A stretch of 64,000 nt of DNA from Plasmopara viticola (GCA_001695595.3 MBPM02000004.1:1054001-1118000); one strand, 5' to 3'. Counted from the first letter of the stretch, positions 48,180-60,200 are shown. Translations and numbers: made by a program. Notes: a model not told the origin generated them from the letters alone.

Positions 48180-51100
48180 ACATCTGTGCCACCAATTCAA
48201 GGATGGATGAAGTGTATCGGAGGAAGATCTGTAACGCCTGTTCGTGTAATTAGGGCAGCCTTGTTCTTTTTGCTGCCCTGTAGCATGGGTTCTTTGCCTC
48301 GTGGCGATGAGCGCGTATATGGGCTCAGAATATTCTATCAGTCTAATGTGAAAAGGTGCTTCATGTCTAGCATGAGATCAATCTCGTGCCTAATTCTTCT
48401 ATGCTATGGGTGGGTCTCTGGAAATTACATCTAATTATCTCTTTACAAATTTACCTGATCTTTGTGATCTTACAGGTTTTGAAATTAGACGCAACGTAAG
48501 CTTTTACTACGACTAATCCAAGACATCTTCGTCTTTATGTGGGCTTTTCATCTTCTATCAGCGATATTACGATTTTAAAGTAAGCCAACATCGAGAAAAT
48601 TTAAGTTTTCTAGGATTTGTTAGCCTCGACACCTCTGGCAGTACCTCCAGCTGGAGGTTTTCCTGCCGTGGCACAACAACCAGTTAAACCACTTGATATC
48701 ACAAAGTATAAGGCTATTTTGTCAACCGCGGGGTTGTCCGTGACATCCGGGGATTGCTTTCATATCGCATCCCCATTTCTTCTAGCGTAGCTGTGTTATT
48801 AGCTCTTGATGATACTTTGGTACCCACAGTATTTAAATGCTACCCACTATGTCTTACAGACCTACGTAACCCAATTGAGTAGCTTCAATACTTGAAATCG
48901 GTAAAACTATGTTATATACTCTGTCAAGGAGGCAATTTGTGGAGACTTGTCACCCGAAGGTGGTGACTCCTCTTTAAACAACTTTTAGCGTATGTGTCAG
49001 CCGTTGCTTCTCGCAAACTTGAATCATCCACCAAAAAAGGGTTATCAGTCGTAGTCACGAATGCTTTCCGGGACACTGAATTTACTACAGTTGCAAACTT
49101 TCCCAGGCCTACTTCAAGAGGGGCCGTTCGCATTACAAATATGAGAGTATAATCCATATAAGCTCTGTTGCGCAGGATAGGCAGTTGGCACCTATGACCT
49201 TGCTTTGCCGTTATATCTAGGGCTCGCGATAGTATAGTCGCGGCACTTTCAGGATCAAGTCACACTTAATCCTGTCGAGGGCAAAAATTGACTCTGTACT
49301 GTCAAAATCCTCGAATTTATCTCAGGAGCGTCTTAAGCCGCTCCTTTAGCCCGTTGAAATAGAAATGCATCACATACGTTGCTCTTATTCCTTCAGTCAA
49401 TCTGTTATATCAACAGCTATCATTTCCTGGCATGCAAAGTTTCGCGAAGAGCTAGAGTCAACCGAGACCCGAAAGGGTTTTATATGTCCGCATGAACTTG
49501 ATTATATAGCCAGCAGTCAATAGCTGTTACTTTATCCTTCGAAAGGGTCAAGCTTCTAGGGGCTAAGGTACCATTGTGTGTATCAACCACACATGACTTA
49601 GACGTCTCCACACGAACGCCCTTCTCTATAGGTGCGAGCATTACCTGGCTCTAAGAACGCGGCATTTACCAGCGACCGTTTAAAGCCCTTTAGCGAGACG
49701 AAGGGAAATTCGTCTGCCATCTTTGGGAGAAGATTGGATATTTTACCGCAATCAAAAATGTAGAGGTTGCTTCGCGCTGAAGCATCTAATGCAACGGGAC
49801 CGGACCCGAGAGAGTAGCTCTATAATCACCATATTGTAGGACATAAGAGTGCATACCCAAGGCAACTCGGATATATGTGGCGTACGCCTTCTCATTCGTG
49901 ATTTGCCGCCCTTATGGCCATCTTTACGTCCCTCATCCAGAAAAGAACATTCCGCGGGATTTAATTCGTCATTTCTTTTGTCGTGACCTGCAATTTCACG
50001 AAGTTGAGTGCGAGGTCGTCTACCCTTTGACCAACTCAGTCACCGTGATTCGTTCAAAAAGTGACTACCCAATGATAGAGGCTGTCCTTTTCTTCAACAA
50101 ATGAACATATTAAAAGGGTTCACCCCCTATTATCTCGCAGACAGGAAAACGTGAGCGCCGGTGGAGCTTAAAGTTTGGCGGATGGAACGCTCTTCTGAAA
50201 CACACATATGGAGCTGCCTCAGGCGTAAGTACCCAGCCTTTGGTCCGGTCTTTTAAATGTGGAAGTGCGAACACCGCACGCACATACCCAACCGTGATAA
50301 CGGCCGTCTTAATGGCCATCTCAACCATCTTCATCCAGAAAAGAAGATTCGTTTATACCTTGCTTTTAAAGGTGCAAACCCTTAGCTTTACGGATTACAA
50401 CCCACATCAGGCGCTCTCGCTAGGGCTACTTGAGCCTGTGCTGCCAGAAGCATTAAGCATTCACTTTGCTCGAATGTTATTACGTGTTCCAGCTGCTTGG
50501 CAGCAGGCAAAGCTTCAAATGCTCCTTCACAAGATTTTAGAAGCCAGCAATTTGTCGTCCAGCAGATGGTTATATCCATCCCAAAGCTTTTGCGAGACTC
50601 AGATAGTCATATACTTGCGTGGGCGTTGGATCGGCTATATAATCTTCTAGGGTTGATGGGGTCATACAGCACCTTGCTTAAGGAGGCGTGCGGAAAGATG
50701 AATTACCACTATATCCGACCTTATAAAAATTGACGTAAGCAGTAGATCGCACGTTTTTCTCGCTATTCTACACTTACATAGATGAAGAATACTCATACTT
50801 TGCCTCAATTCAAAAATCTGAAGTCTACACTACAAGAACAATCATTATAAGTCTCTGTCACAAAGTCAATACACAAATATGCACTTATTTTCTGTTTCCC
50901 TTTAACAATTTTCAAATTTAAGAAATTCTCCTACTGCCACGGCGAGGTAGACTTTTACAAAGCAAGACAGAACTTAAACAGTAGGATATTAAATAAGAAG
51001 CTTAATCTCAAGGGTAAAGAGGCTTGAGACAAGTGTAGTAGGGATGTACGCTGACAAGCATGTTGGTGGATTAATCAAATTTTGAGGCAGAAGGTTCTGA

Positions 51101-52117
51101 CCTCTGTAAATTTTATTAGAAACATAGCAGTGTAAGTTTAAGGCATTTCTGGATTGGATAGGGTTGCAAACATTTTTAAGACACCTCCTGAAAATATTTT
51201 ATACAATCTAACGTGACATATTATAAGCCAATTAGTTAGCGCTTCCTATGTTTGATAGCATATAGTTGAAGACGTACATGAGGACACATTAAGAAAGTAT
51301 GTTATTGGAATTTTACACTTGATAGGCATCATGCTTATCATATACATTTCTGTGGCGGATTACCCTTTGAGTCTTACTCAAAAGCCTTAGCAAAATTTTG
51401 TTGTAGAAGGCTTTGTTACCGAGTCCAAAACATCGAGAAGGAGATGGCATTAAAGGTCAGCCAATAATATATTTGTGAAACTCACGAACATTGTACTATG
51501 ATTGTCTCAAGTTTTGCAAAAGCGGAGGAAGAAACGAATGAAAATTTGCTGCTATCAATCTGATAGGTGTGTTTTTCGCACGAAAAAATACTTGCTTCCT
51601 ATCATCTTCGGCACTGAGGCTTTTGTTCTTCAACAAAACATTACTTTTACGACACGATAAGAAACACGCGAAACTATTTGGTGGTAAAGACGAATCTAAA
51701 ACAGTCACGGGGAAGCTTTTACAATTAATGCAGAAAAACCGCATTGACAAAGCACTTTGAAGAGCACCACATTGTGATTTTCTAGAATGATCTTTTAAGC
51801 ACAATCAACGAACGAGAGCCTACTCAATGGCGTTTCTTCTAGGTATGTGCGCAAAGTCTAGGCTACTTCGGTCTTGTTGTTGCAGAAGTTTGTACTTCTG
51901 AGAATATTGTAGGCTTTTGATTTGTCGTGACCGTTCACACACCAAAGTACAAGATAGAGAGTGATGACAGGTTGACTCTAATCTTCTTACCAAGCTAATG
52001 TTTGTAGTACACAAATCAGAAGAAGGACATACAAGGAATGTAAAATATGAACTGTGGCTCAAAATATTGATTAAGCTGTTAAGCGCTAGCGCTATCTTTA
52101 ACACCGGCAACTGACAC

Positions 52118-53389
52118 CAGACTTTGATTTAGAGAAAAGAGTCGGTGCACGCCAGTATCGTGCTGCCAATTTTCATCCAAAATCGACGATAATTTGCTGC
52201 CGACCACGCCCGTCGAACTTCATACAGCTACCTTTTTAGTGCAAACGATCAGTTGATATCGCTTTTGTGAAAGCAGATGACTGCGTTTTTCAGATTTGCT
52301 TTTGATCTCGAGTCAACAGCGCGTGTTGCACACCCTGATCGTTGGTGGCATTAAATATACGAATAAGATTCAGAACTCTTACGTGTGCGTTTAAACATCC
52401 GTGAGAGCCATAAAACTGAAAAGTTGCTGTTAGTACCAAACATTGAAATATATTAAAGAAACCTCAGGAAATACCGGCGCTTCACTTGCACCGAAATTCA
52501 AGTAGCTCTAATACTTGCCATCTGTACCTGTACTATTGTAATATCCGGCCTTGTGGCCGTAGAACGAACCTGGCTTAAGTAGGCGAGCTTCTAAAGAAAA
52601 TGGCGGCTTCGGCTCAGGACGGGCACCTTTTTACTATCAATATCGATTTGCATAATTAAGTATTTAATGGATGCCGGAAATGGTAGTAGTTCCTGTCTTA
52701 CAAAAATAGGATAAATGAAAATCGGTTATCAAGTAGCACACGTCGATCACCTTTAGATAACTAGTAGCTCATCGGAAGAATTTTGAGCTTGCTACATGCC
52801 TTCGCTGTGCATGACCCCGCCACGAACAGTACAATGTCAACTTAGACGTGCACGATTTATGCGACCAGATGCAGTCTAAAGTATTTCTCAAGTGTGGATC
52901 TATTCTCTTCCCCACTAACTTAAGCCCCACATCAAAGGAAAACACACATTTATTACTTCACTACAATCAAAAGCATGTTGCCATAAACTTACAAATATGC
53001 CAGCACAGCACTAAGACAATCATAGTCGACTATGGCTCGTCACCTTTTTAGCGCCACTTAATGATTGCGGCAAGCAAAAAAAGCTTGACAGTGCCTTACG
53101 GGAATCAAAGTTGGGTGAAATTTTAGTCGGACTTGAATGGGATGGTTTTGAGCCTAAGATTAAGTTAGGTATGAACGTAAGAATTAAAAAATTAATTACA
53201 ATCCATTTCTATCTTTGGCGTGGACAACTACAGCACTCCGGTAGAGAGTTTGACGATTGAAGCTTAAAAGAAAAGTGAAATTGCTAGCATCCACTCGGAG
53301 GCGGACGTGACGACGGTCATGAATGCTTTATTAGCAGAAAGTCAGTGCATCGGGCAACAAGCTAATGATAGTATTCTATATGCGATCTT
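52118..53389. repeat. Inverted segmental duplication, arm 2 (unoccupied site)
   Basis: It is the reverse complement of 35690-36806 joined directly to 41554-41712. At 52274-52283 it carries a single CAGATGACTG, the reverse complement of the target duplicated around the nested insertion, so this copy shows the pre-insertion state. Its left edge abuts a truncated family-gene flank and its right edge abuts tandem unit D. Confidence 0.8.
52848..53051 (+). pseudogene. Second copy of the aspartic-protease-like relic
   Basis: It contains NQKHVAINLQICQHSTKTII followed by VDYGSSPF and a stop. It is the inverted copy of 35900-36178, with the putative D-S-G changed to D-Y-G, and is therefore certainly non-functional as a protease, if it ever encoded one. 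Confidence 0.4.
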
Positions 53390-54280
53390 ATTCTTCTTGT
53401 TACAAAAACTTGTACTTTCGAGAACAACTGTAGGCTTTGATTTGTCAAAGCCGTGCACAGCATGAAGATGACACGTTTTAGGTCGATGGCCTCATCTCCT
53501 GATAAAAGTAAATGCCTCGAGGTCGCAAACATTTGGGAGATACGTACAAGAAAAGTTGAAAATGAAGTGTGACCAATAATCTCGATTAACTCGGGAAGCG
53601 AGAAACTCGGTAGCTACTGAGTTTTGAGACCTGATATTTGAGACGTTGCGAGTTGTTTTTTAGTAATATTTATAACGGGACTGAGAGAACACTTTGCTCG
53701 CTATTCCATTAGGTTTAAATTACTTCGACCAATCATATTTTAATATTTAGTCTTGTTCTTTAAGCTTAAAACTATTGTATACTTACAGTGGTATGGTGGC
53801 TCGACTATTTAAACAATCTGTCCTGGTCCAATTCTGATTCGTCGTCAGCGTATATCCTCGTTATACGATTCATGAGCCCCTTTACTTAAGATCCAGCCAC
53901 TTCTTCGAATATTTTGATCAGAGGTTGTCTGAAGTACACACTACCCTCTCTCTGTGACTTTGTGCAATTTCACATCTGAGCTGAAATCGCCACAGTAAAA
54001 TGGACTAATGACAAAAGCTTGTAAAGAGGACAATTGAGTATTGGTAGAAGAAATGAGGGTGTGAGAATGGGGTACCATTCACCTATAAAAATTGTCGTTG
54101 TGCAGTAGAGACAATCCGAGATCACAAATACAATATCGGACGAATGTCCAAGCACGCGCACGACGCATACTGCAAATAGCTTTGGGTGCTAAATCCACGC
54201 TGCGCTTGTATTGGTGGAAGTTGTTTATATTCACTGTCTGCTGGTACTGAGATATAATTAAGCTCTCTAACATTGAGGAC

Positions 54281-54402
54281 TCATGCTTGACCCGCAGCTT
54301 CCTTTAAACGCTTGACCAAATCTGCCTTTAGACCCTTAATGGACAGACCCAGCTTTTTCAGCTCTTCGCGCAAGATAGCTACCGTCAAAGCTGTCGCTGG
54401 AT
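54281..54402 (-). pseudogene. SAP-domain coding fragment in a ~200-bp insertion
   Basis: The translation ALTVAILREELKKLGLSIKG followed by LKADLVKRLKEAAGQA and a stop matches a complete SAP motif: two helices, with L-x-x-x-L-x-x-x-G-L-S and G-x-K-x-x-L-V-x-R-L. SAP domains bind scaffold-attachment or other DNA and sit in chromatin, DNA repair and RNA-processing proteins. Upstream, the frame continues only into ordinary spacer sequence (shared with about 43270-43330), so no complete gene is present. Compared with the duplicate spacer, the extra DNA spans about 54203-54405. It looks like the last part of a gene, including its stop codon, captured into the spacer. Expression as part of a small 72-codon frame (54281-54499) is possible but unsupported. 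Confidence 0.65.
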
Positions 54403-54995
54403 TAGTGGTTTGTGGCTTTGACAAATGCAGCAGCATAAGCCGAGCGCGGGAAATGCCTATTCCACATGCAACAGTTTTACGATTCTGTTGAGAAGACAAT
54501 AATGTTGTGCACAGACTCTTTGGTTAAAATCAAAGACTGCGTCACACTTTACGAGGAAGAGTCTTGGCTGGCTAAACCCTTTAATCAAAGGCCGCTCGCG
54601 ATTGCACAATCATCGACTTGGAATGTGTGGCTATACCGGGCACCTCTATAAAAGTGATTTTTATAAGATGACCTAACATTTTCAATTCACGAATGCACTA
54701 CACTAAGAATTGTGTTTGCCACGACTGTATATTTGCGATTGCTAGCCTCGATTGCCTGCCTCACTGCTTTTATTCGTAGTATCAGTCTCGTCCGAATCAC
54801 TTTGCTGACTAATGATACGATGTGTTCAAGCGCCTAGGTCATTTTTTTCTCCCAAGCGCCCAGCGCGGCCAACTTCTAATTCGCGCTGACAGCTGTGTTT
54901 TCGTCTTCAATTTAATATGTATAATTTAAAAAGGCCACCGGTAATTCCCTCAGGAAAATACGCGCAACTCGATTGTTAAGACCGTGCACATCATG

Positions 54996-55320
54996 CATTG
55001 TATTGTATTACGTTATCGCGTTGCCAAGTTATGCACGTGCTAGGCTCACTCTGGCTAGTCCACGGCATAGAGTGGTGTCCGCATACGCCGGGTCTCGTTC
55101 GGCGGGCAGTGCAGCCAGCACCGAGGTCGTGAGGGTCTTCCATTATTTTGTTTAGCTCTGACTTGGTAAGAGCCCAGGTGGCGCCCTGGTGCTGGAGGCC
55201 GTCGCGTCGAGAGTGAGACTCATTAGAGACCTGCAGATGCCCGAGAACACCTGCCGGAAGCGCGCGAGCATTTAGCCCCCGCGCTTGGGAGGAGGGCGTC
55301 ACTCCAACCTTTTCCGAAGA
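54996..55320 (-). mobile_element. 325-bp non-autonomous LINE derivative, copy 4
   Basis: Flanked by a 9-bp direct repeat CACATCATG at 54987-54995 and 55321-55329. It has the same length and the same internal junctions as copy 1, with an (ATACA)n-type tail at the left. It is absent from the duplicate flank of L4, so it inserted after the tandem duplication or was lost there. Confidence 0.88.
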
Positions 55321-55476
55321 CACATCATGTAGTATATACATAAATTAAACGAAACACACAATGAAAAAAGAATCTGAACTTGTGGCTCAAAATCTAGATT
55401 AACTCGTTAAGCGATAGATTTAAGATCGGCAATTGAAACAGGCAAACGAAGCTGTCCCCCTCGATGACCCTCGTAT

Positions 55477-57174
55477 CTAAGTGGGTCCGGCCTTGCGCTT
55501 CCGGCCTTGAGACAAAATCTGTTTCAACAAATTCCAAAGTGGACCATGTTCTTTTCGCAATTCTTCCAAAACCGTAAGCCACAAATTTGGCGATATCTCT
55601 TTTTTCACTATTTTTTCGTGCAACGATTTTAACACAGTGGGCATGGCGTTTTCGACACTCTTGTTTTCCTCACGACTGTAATACAGCACGGAATACTTAA
55701 CCCACTTCAAGAGAATTTCAGTGTCCACACCTTGTTCAAGAAGTTTATTCCAAGCGTCATCGGGATGCAAGTTGGACAGTGAGAGTTCTGGCTGGGAATA
55801 ACGAGGAAGGTACTGTAACATTTTGCCTGCAAATATCTTAACGTCCTTGCGCTGCCTCACTGACAAGTCTGCGAAACGTTCAGTTTGATACTTGAAAGTC
55901 TTGAACATCCCTTCAATTTCATCGAAAGAATGTACTGGCTTCAGCATTCTATACACTATAGCGCCATCGAATGGCATCGTATTCATGTATGCAGCGATGA
56001 AGGCAATTGCCCGCCGGAAGGTGGGGTAATTGTCGTCCGTAATCTTCTCGCCCAAAAGTTTGAGGCTGTTAAATGTGTGGATAGGGAATCTCTGCCATAA
56101 GTCCCGCAAATATGCTGCAAGGTTTCCAGTCTCGTGTTCCACATCTCCCAGCACGTGCTCAAGCGCATTAGACTCAAACATTGCCCGCGCACGTGGCACT
56201 GACATCATCGACAGTTGCAAGAAAATAATGTCGCCAGCACGAAAATTGGGAGCACCCGACTGCAAATACATTTTAACGTAATCGAGCCACGCAGTAAACA
56301 CAGTTTTATCGTCAAGATCAACCCGACCATGCCCATCATTGAGATGCAAGACACGAAAAATGGTGAATGGTGATGCCTCCTTTTGAAGCCATACATTGAG
56401 TACGTGATCCTTAGTGACTGAATCCGTGACCATATACGTCAGCATATCCTCAGCAAAGCTTTTCATGGACGGATCGTGTCGATAAGTTTCAAACAGTGTC
56501 ACTACTTGTATATGCGGACCAGGAAGTGACTTATCGTCAAGCGAAAGTGTCAGTTCTAAACTTCGTGCCTCCATTTGTTCGATTAAAAACCCCAGAAGCT
56601 CCTTGTCGTCAAATGCTGCGTGATTCGAACTCGTGCTGTCTATTTTTCTGTACTCTATAATATAGCGAAACCACAAAAGCAGCTTGGGGTCGTCACTCAT
56701 TTTGACTATGTCCATGTCTCGATTAACGATACTCTCAAGATTCATGTACGAGAAAACAGTCTTTGGGTCTACATGCTGTTTTAGCAACCAATCGTCTGTT
56801 TCCTTCATCATTAAAGCCCAATGCTCATGTTCCATCACCTTGGCAATATTTTCCGTACTTGTCTGCGTTCCCAGCTTAAAAATGTTCTTCAGATCGCTCG
56901 AAAACTTTGCAATCATCTCGCCTTTTTCTACATTCGGATCAATCACATGCACGGCCACAGGATTCACCCCTCTCGCTTCATCGTTCTTGTCTTTCTCATG
57001 CACCTCATCGATGGCTTTTGCTCTCGTTGGGATGATGTCGATCAAAGCTGCAGCTTCCAAGGTTTCAGATGTGTCCGTCCTATTATCACGTCTCGAATGC
57101 GAGGTGGCGCCAAAACAAGCGCTGACATAAAAAAAAAGAGTGATGGCAGTACGTACGAAGATGCCGATGCGCAT
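55477..57174 (-). CDS. L5: predicted secreted WY-repeat effector-like protein, 565 aa
   Basis: I use the ATG at 57172-57174 (MRIGIFVRTAITLFFYVSAC); the frame's upstream extension begins with TTG. There is a signal peptide with cleavage near residues 22-24 and no RXLR. The modules follow the family pattern: DDWLLKQHVDPKTVFSYMNL plus LLWFRYIIEY; VWLQKEASPFTIFRVLHL plus FTAWLDYVKMY; DLWQRFPIHTFNSLKL plus IAFIAAYM; LHPDDAWNKLL plus KWVKYSVLYY. The C-terminus is GRKRKAGPT. It is almost identical to L4 for the first ~330 residues and clearly more different after that. It is intact and uninterrupted. Inferred to be a secreted effector-type protein; the target and cellular site are unknown, although the basic tail suggests the nucleus. 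Confidence 0.87.
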   Translation of the reverse strand: MRIGIFVRTAITLFFYVSACFGATSHSRRDNRTDTSETLEAAALIDIIPTRAKAIDEVHEKDKNDEARGVNPVAVHVIDPNVEKGEMIAKFSSDLKNIFKLGTQTSTENIAKVMEHEHWALMMKETDDWLLKQHVDPKTVFSYMNLESIVNRDMDIVKMSDDPKLLLWFRYIIEYRKIDSTSSNHAAFDDKELLGFLIEQMEARSLELTLSLDDKSLPGPHIQVVTLFETYRHDPSMKSFAEDMLTYMVTDSVTKDHVLNVWLQKEASPFTIFRVLHLNDGHGRVDLDDKTVFTAWLDYVKMYLQSGAPNFRAGDIIFLQLSMMSVPRARAMFESNALEHVLGDVEHETGNLAAYLRDLWQRFPIHTFNSLKLLGEKITDDNYPTFRRAIAFIAAYMNTMPFDGAIVYRMLKPVHSFDEIEGMFKTFKYQTERFADLSVRQRKDVKIFAGKMLQYLPRYSQPELSLSNLHPDDAWNKLLEQGVDTEILLKWVKYSVLYYSREENKSVENAMPTVLKSLHEKIVKKEISPNLWLTVLEELRKEHGPLWNLLKQILSQGRKRKAGPT

Positions 57175-57214
57175 GCTTGGTCTTGAGACGTTGCAATTCA
57201 AATCGAGAGTGGCA

Positions 57215-60200
57215 AAAACTACAAGCCATACCTTGTGTAAATCTTTTTTTAATGGATGGTACCAAGCTAACAGATGGCCCGAGATAGGAGGCTACACGTA
57301 CAGAGCCTAAACACACAGAAAGTGTAACCGGACCTTTTGAAAGAGGATCATGGAGAATTTTTTTTACCATTTCGTACAAATGTTGGCACGGACCGCAAGC
57401 GTTCGCATTGTGCGTATTGAAAGCTGTGACTGGCTAGCTTTGATATCGTTTAGACCATTGTTGCACACCTCCGGCAAAGTTTTGACAACCCAAAGTTACA
57501 TTTTTGATGGCCATTTAATTAGCAACCACTAGGTCAATGTACCCGATGATTGCGACGTAAAAGTTGGCTTCAAAGTTGACAATAACAATTATTGTTCCAA
57601 AAGATCAGGTGGCATGCATCGTTTATATTTGCTTCTGATCCGCACATTCGGGACGTTTTGTGACAAAAACCATACAGGAATACTCTACAGAAATTTGAGT
57701 GTTGGCTCAGAGAACACTGAGAAAAGCCGGCGCACTTTTTTGTCCGGGAAATGCTGCACTTGTGGTAGTTTGGCAACCCAGATCTCATATTACCTGCTTG
57801 GTGCGTCTGCCATCTTTTCGAAAAAGACGGCCTCATGGCCGTCGTCCATACACAGCTCACGTAGGCGAGCATTGTGCCAAATCATTTTCAGCTGCCTTGT
57901 AAGCTTATTTAAATTGTCACTAAACTGTATATACAACCTTGATGCATTGTTTGTTGAACTTACGTAAAGTGCGATCGACATAGTTCGTTTGCGCTCTTCA
58001 AGAAGCAGCAAGTAATACAGTCTTGCCTTCTTCCACTATAAAAGCAAAGTCGTGCCCGGATAGTCAATACGGCACGGAGCAAGGCTCGCCGCGCATTTGA
58101 TAACCAAAAGGCAGTGGAGCTGTGATGGGAGTGCGTATTCGTCTCCTTGCTTTGGCCATAGCCACTATATCGAACGACACTCAAGAACCTCGCAGTAGGT
58201 ATGATGATATTTTATGTACTATATTGCCATCATTGCATAAAGCCGAGCTTCCCGCTCTTAAAAAGGACTCAAATCGAGTGCCTAAACTGGATTTTAACTA
58301 GAATGAAGATAGAAAAATGAAATCACTGTCGATTGGATACGGTAACTAACAATACACAGGCAGCCGCACTGGATTTGTGCGCTCATTCTGCAAAACCTTG
58401 CTATTCGAAAAATAGTACGCACGTGGTCGGCGAGGCGACTTTTGAAGATTTTGGCAGCACGATAACGGCGTGGACAGACTCTTTGCTAAGGTTAGAGGAC
58501 TACGTATGAGGAAGAGTCTAGGCTGGCGAGACTATGTGGCAGCAATTTCATTACAATTGTTGCTCAATTTCCTACTTTATGAAAGCAGTCTCCATTACAT
58601 TTTTAATTTGCAGCAACCCATCACTAACTATACGGTGTGTTCTCAGTCATTTCCCGCGCAGCGCTTGTTTTGTCGAGTACAGACTGCCAGTTTCGTACTG
58701 GATTATATAAAATTGTGGCTGTAGTTCCTGCAGCGTCTCCTGCCAATCCCTCTCAGATCATACTTATACAGCTTAAAACTCTATAGGATATTAGAGTCAC
58801 AAGATAATTGGTTGTCTACACTACACGAAACAAACATTTAGCCTACACTAATCATTCCTGTCTATTTCTTTTCTACATTCGTTTCAGCTAGGTGCCGCGA
58901 ACCTGATCTGATGCTTGCGGTGCTGTCGATTTTGCACACGTTACTAACAAAGCGCGTTACATGTGTACCTACCTGATTGCTTATGCAAAGCAGCAATGAT
59001 ATAAAAATCAGTCAAGCGCAAAAATATAACAAACATTATATTGACGCGAAAGACCACTATTTTTCCAAGGATTGCTCTAATAGGCACGTTGCAGCATATA
59101 GCAACGCAGTAAGGACTCGATTAGTGATACAGACAGTCATATTAAAAAAGTAGCGTATATTTTTTTCTACACAGGGAAGCTAGCACGATAGATCAGACAG
59201 CTTTTTGCGATAAAGAAGCTAAGTCAATATAATTTACACCAAAAGCCAACCCCTCTGTCGTCTTACTCGAAGGGTCTGTAAACATACTCAATGGAGTCAG
59301 AGCCTCCTAGATGGTGTTTATATTTGATCCGATTCCTCTCAACAAATAAGTGCCTTGCGGTCACAAACCAAAATAGAGGTACACACAAGGAAAGCGTATC
59401 GAAACTCTGACTTAAAATCTTAATTAAGTCGCTAAGCGAGGAATCTGATAGCTTTGAGACCGGCACCAAACGAAATGTCAACTACGATGACCCTTGTATT
59501 TGAGCGGACTACGTTGCGAAAAAAATTTCAGCAAGTTCCAACACGGGCGTCTTCTTTTCGCAATTCTTTAATCATAGTTAATCATTGATCACGAGAAATC
59601 CCTTCACCCAACATCTGAACCACCTTTTAAAGGATGGACATGATGTATCGGAAGAAAAAATGTACCACTTGTCTGTGTAATGAGGGCAGCCTCGTTCTTT
59701 TTGCTACCCTGTAGCATGGACTTTTTGCCTCGTGGCGAAGAGCGCATGATGTATTCTCGTGGCAGTGGTCATTCTAATGTGAAAAATCAATTTGGGTCCA
59801 GCACTAGATCAATCTCGTGTTTAATCCTTTTATGCTTTGGGTGGGTCTCTGGATACTATATTTGAGTATTTCTGTACTAAATTTTCCATATCTTTGTGAT
59901 CTTTCAGGATCCTTGAGATAAGACGCAACGTAAGCTACCACTACGACTGATCCAAGACATCTTCTTTCCCATTAAAGCTTCTCATATTCCCTCGGCGATT
60001 TTACGATTCTCACGTCAGCCAAGAGCTCAGTAAATCTAAGCTTTTTAAGATTTATCAGCTTTGACATCTCTGGCAGTGCCTCCAGCTGGAGTGCGCCTAC
60101 CGTGGTACAACGATCACTTGGACGCCTGTTATCCCAATGTATAAGGCTAATTTGTCAACCACGGAGCTATCCGTGGCATCCGGGGAATGCTTTCGTATCG

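Larger units (their letters stand above)
47730..50700. repeat. Inverted spacer block (relative to spacers A and B)
   Basis: Reading the minus strand of 47730-50700 reproduces the order of about 2690-5480 and 19620-22370. Examples: 49580-49690 is the reverse complement of about 3600-3715; 48470-48560 of about 4640-4740; 48190-48400 of about 4850-5060; and 50130-50190 of about 3255-3320. The same inverted state is found at 59220-61560. The block has a consistent reading direction in short conserved frames but is full of stops; I do not recognise it. Confidence 0.7.
45731..52117. repeat. Spacer C (upstream of L4) of the tandem unit
   Basis: It is collinear with about 57215-63050. The left portion (46000-46860) has the same orientation as spacer A (about 1890-2640), whereas 47730-50700 is inverted relative to spacers A and B. 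It ends at 52082-52117 with the conserved 3' flank of a family gene, but the gene itself is absent. No coding sequence is supported; the open frames here (for example 48186-48434) are short and not conserved in length. Confidence 0.72.
53390..55476. repeat. 3' flank of L5; start of tandem unit D
   Basis: It aligns with 42464-43992 in the same orientation, but carries two extra insertions: a ~200-bp segment at 54203-54405 and the short LINE derivative at 54996-55320. No gene other than the SAP fragment is visible. Confidence 0.75.

Noticed and set aside
48186..48434. 82-codon plus-strand frame as a small secreted protein gene
   Set aside because: The homologous copies at 4902-5120, 21882-22073 and 59680-59865 differ in length and have indels and stops, so no conserved gene is supported.
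54281..54499. A complete small SAP-domain gene
   Set aside because: The first ~35 codons are ordinary spacer sequence shared with unit C; only the SAP part is foreign and it has no start of its own.
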